Source of the DNA: Acetobacteraceae bacterium UBA6159
GTDB lineage: Bacteria; Pseudomonadota; Alphaproteobacteria; Acetobacterales; Acetobacteraceae
DNA length: 13,522 nt
Assembly (NCBI GenBank): GCA_002422345.1
Contig: DIUL01000185.1
Location: 1 to 13,522 of the forward strand
Reading direction: 5' to 3'
Position 1 is the first letter of the stretch. Each line of letters begins with the position of its first letter. A model generated the notes under the pieces. The model had not been told where the DNA came from. It saw only the letters and a list, made by a program, of their open reading frames with translations, and did no database searches. Position numbers and translations under genes: made by a program. Shown piece after piece: positions 12,953 through 13,522 of the stretch.

Positions 12953-13522
12953 ATGCGCGGGATCGAAGACCTGGCCCAGGCCCTGGCGAGCGGACAGACC
13001 ACCAGCCGAACCCTGGTCGAGGAGGCGCTGTCGAAGATCACCGACCCGGCCGGCGAGGGCGCGCGCGCCTTCATCAAGGTCCATGCCGAACAGGCCCGCG
13101 CTTCGGCCGACGCGATGGACGGGTTGCGCAAGGCCGGACGCGCCCCCGGCCGCTTCGCCGGCATCCCCATCGCGCTGAAGGACCTGTTCAACATCGCCGG
13201 CGAACCGACTCCGGCCGGGTCGGTGGCGCTGGCCGATGCGCCCCCGGCCACCGCCCATGCGCCGGTCGTGCAGCGGATGCTGAATGCCGGGTTCATCTCC
13301 ATGGGCCGGGTGAACATGACCGAGTTCGCCTTCTCGGGCCTGGGCATCAACCCGCATCACGGCACGCCGTCCAGTCCCTGGGACCGGGTTTCGAGCCGGA
13401 TCCCCGGCGGCAGTTCCTCGGGCACCGCGGTCGCCGTGGCCGATGGCATGGTGGCCGCGGGGTTGGGCACGGATACCGGTGGCTCCTGCCGCATCCCGGC
13501 GGCCTTCTGCGGCATCGTCGGC
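12953..13522 (+). CDS. Amidase signature family enzyme, partial (3' end outside window)
   Basis: The first 190 codons of an amidase-signature hydrolase (usual length about 450-480) are present, open to the window end. The unusual Ser-cis-Ser-Lys triad is complete: Lys76 (IPIALKDLFN), cis-Ser154 (PGGSSSGTA) and nucleophile Ser178 (GTDTGGSCRIPAAFCG). MGRVNMTEFAFSG (117-129) is another family hallmark. It would hydrolyse a carboxamide to the acid and ammonia; substrates range from indoleacetamide and malonamide to the Gln-tRNA intermediate. The lack of gatB or gatC neighbours here makes the GatA role less likely, though the downstream side is not visible. The start at 12953 has AGGAG a few bases upstream and lies 81 bp from the divergent dehydrogenase start. 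Confidence 0.93.
   Translation, partial: MRGIEDLAQALASGQTTSRTLVEEALSKITDPAGEGARAFIKVHAEQARASADAMDGLRKAGRAPGRFAGIPIALKDLFNIAGEPTPAGSVALADAPPATAHAPVVQRMLNAGFISMGRVNMTEFAFSGLGINPHHGTPSSPWDRVSSRIPGGSSSGTAVAVADGMVAAGLGTDTGGSCRIPAAFCGIVG

Noticed and set aside
12895..13360. Minus-strand extension of the uronate dehydrogenase frame
   Set aside because: It is antisense to the amidase coding sequence; the start at 12871 has a good ribosome site and matches the family N-terminus.

Overview
The window is high-GC DNA with tightly packed genes, Shine-Dalgarno-led starts and dispersed palindromic repeats of a kind common in alphaproteobacteria. Gene content suggests a soil- or water-type alphaproteobacterium, possibly Acetobacteraceae or other Rhodospirillales. 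This placement is inference from protein style and repeats; no rRNA or other phylogenetic marker is present.

Left block (1-4385, minus strand). This is an operon-like run, in transcription order: metallophosphoesterase, thiolase-like enzyme, DUF35 zinc-ribbon/OB-fold protein, a family-5 solute-binding protein, then a second, paralogous solute-binding protein. The second binding-protein gene breaks off after 72 codons at an AT-rich foreign sequence, probably the end of an insertion sequence, so the operon has lost whatever lay downstream of that point in this window. The thiolase-like protein has no cysteine at the usual nucleophile position and sits next to a DUF35 partner, a pairing known from Ltp2-type retro-aldolases.

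Middle block (4517-9966). A plus-strand TauD/TfdA-type dioxygenase converges on a minus-strand nicotinamidase, and their stop codons overlap inside a CCTAGG palindrome. Next come a double-length (871 aa) class III CoA-transferase and an alpha/beta hydrolase, both minus strand. Three identical 28-bp palindromic repeats flank the CoA-transferase gene, two of them arranged as a large inverted repeat beyond its 3' end.

Right block (9967-13522). A short Uma2-type nuclease remnant is followed by a near-consensus FNR/FixK box upstream of a 'host attachment' family gene. Then come an OFA-type MFS transporter with a possible RBS-masking leader, a convergent uronate dehydrogenase homologue, and a divergent amidase cut by the window end.

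Together the genes look like accessory catabolic functions: uptake of small organic solutes, CoA-ester chemistry, oxidative and hydrolytic attack, and sugar-acid oxidation. No single complete pathway can be reconstructed. The most notable points are the Cys-less thiolase/DUF35 pair, the asymmetric fused CoA-transferase, the insertion-truncated tandem paralogue and the FNR-type control of the host-attachment gene.
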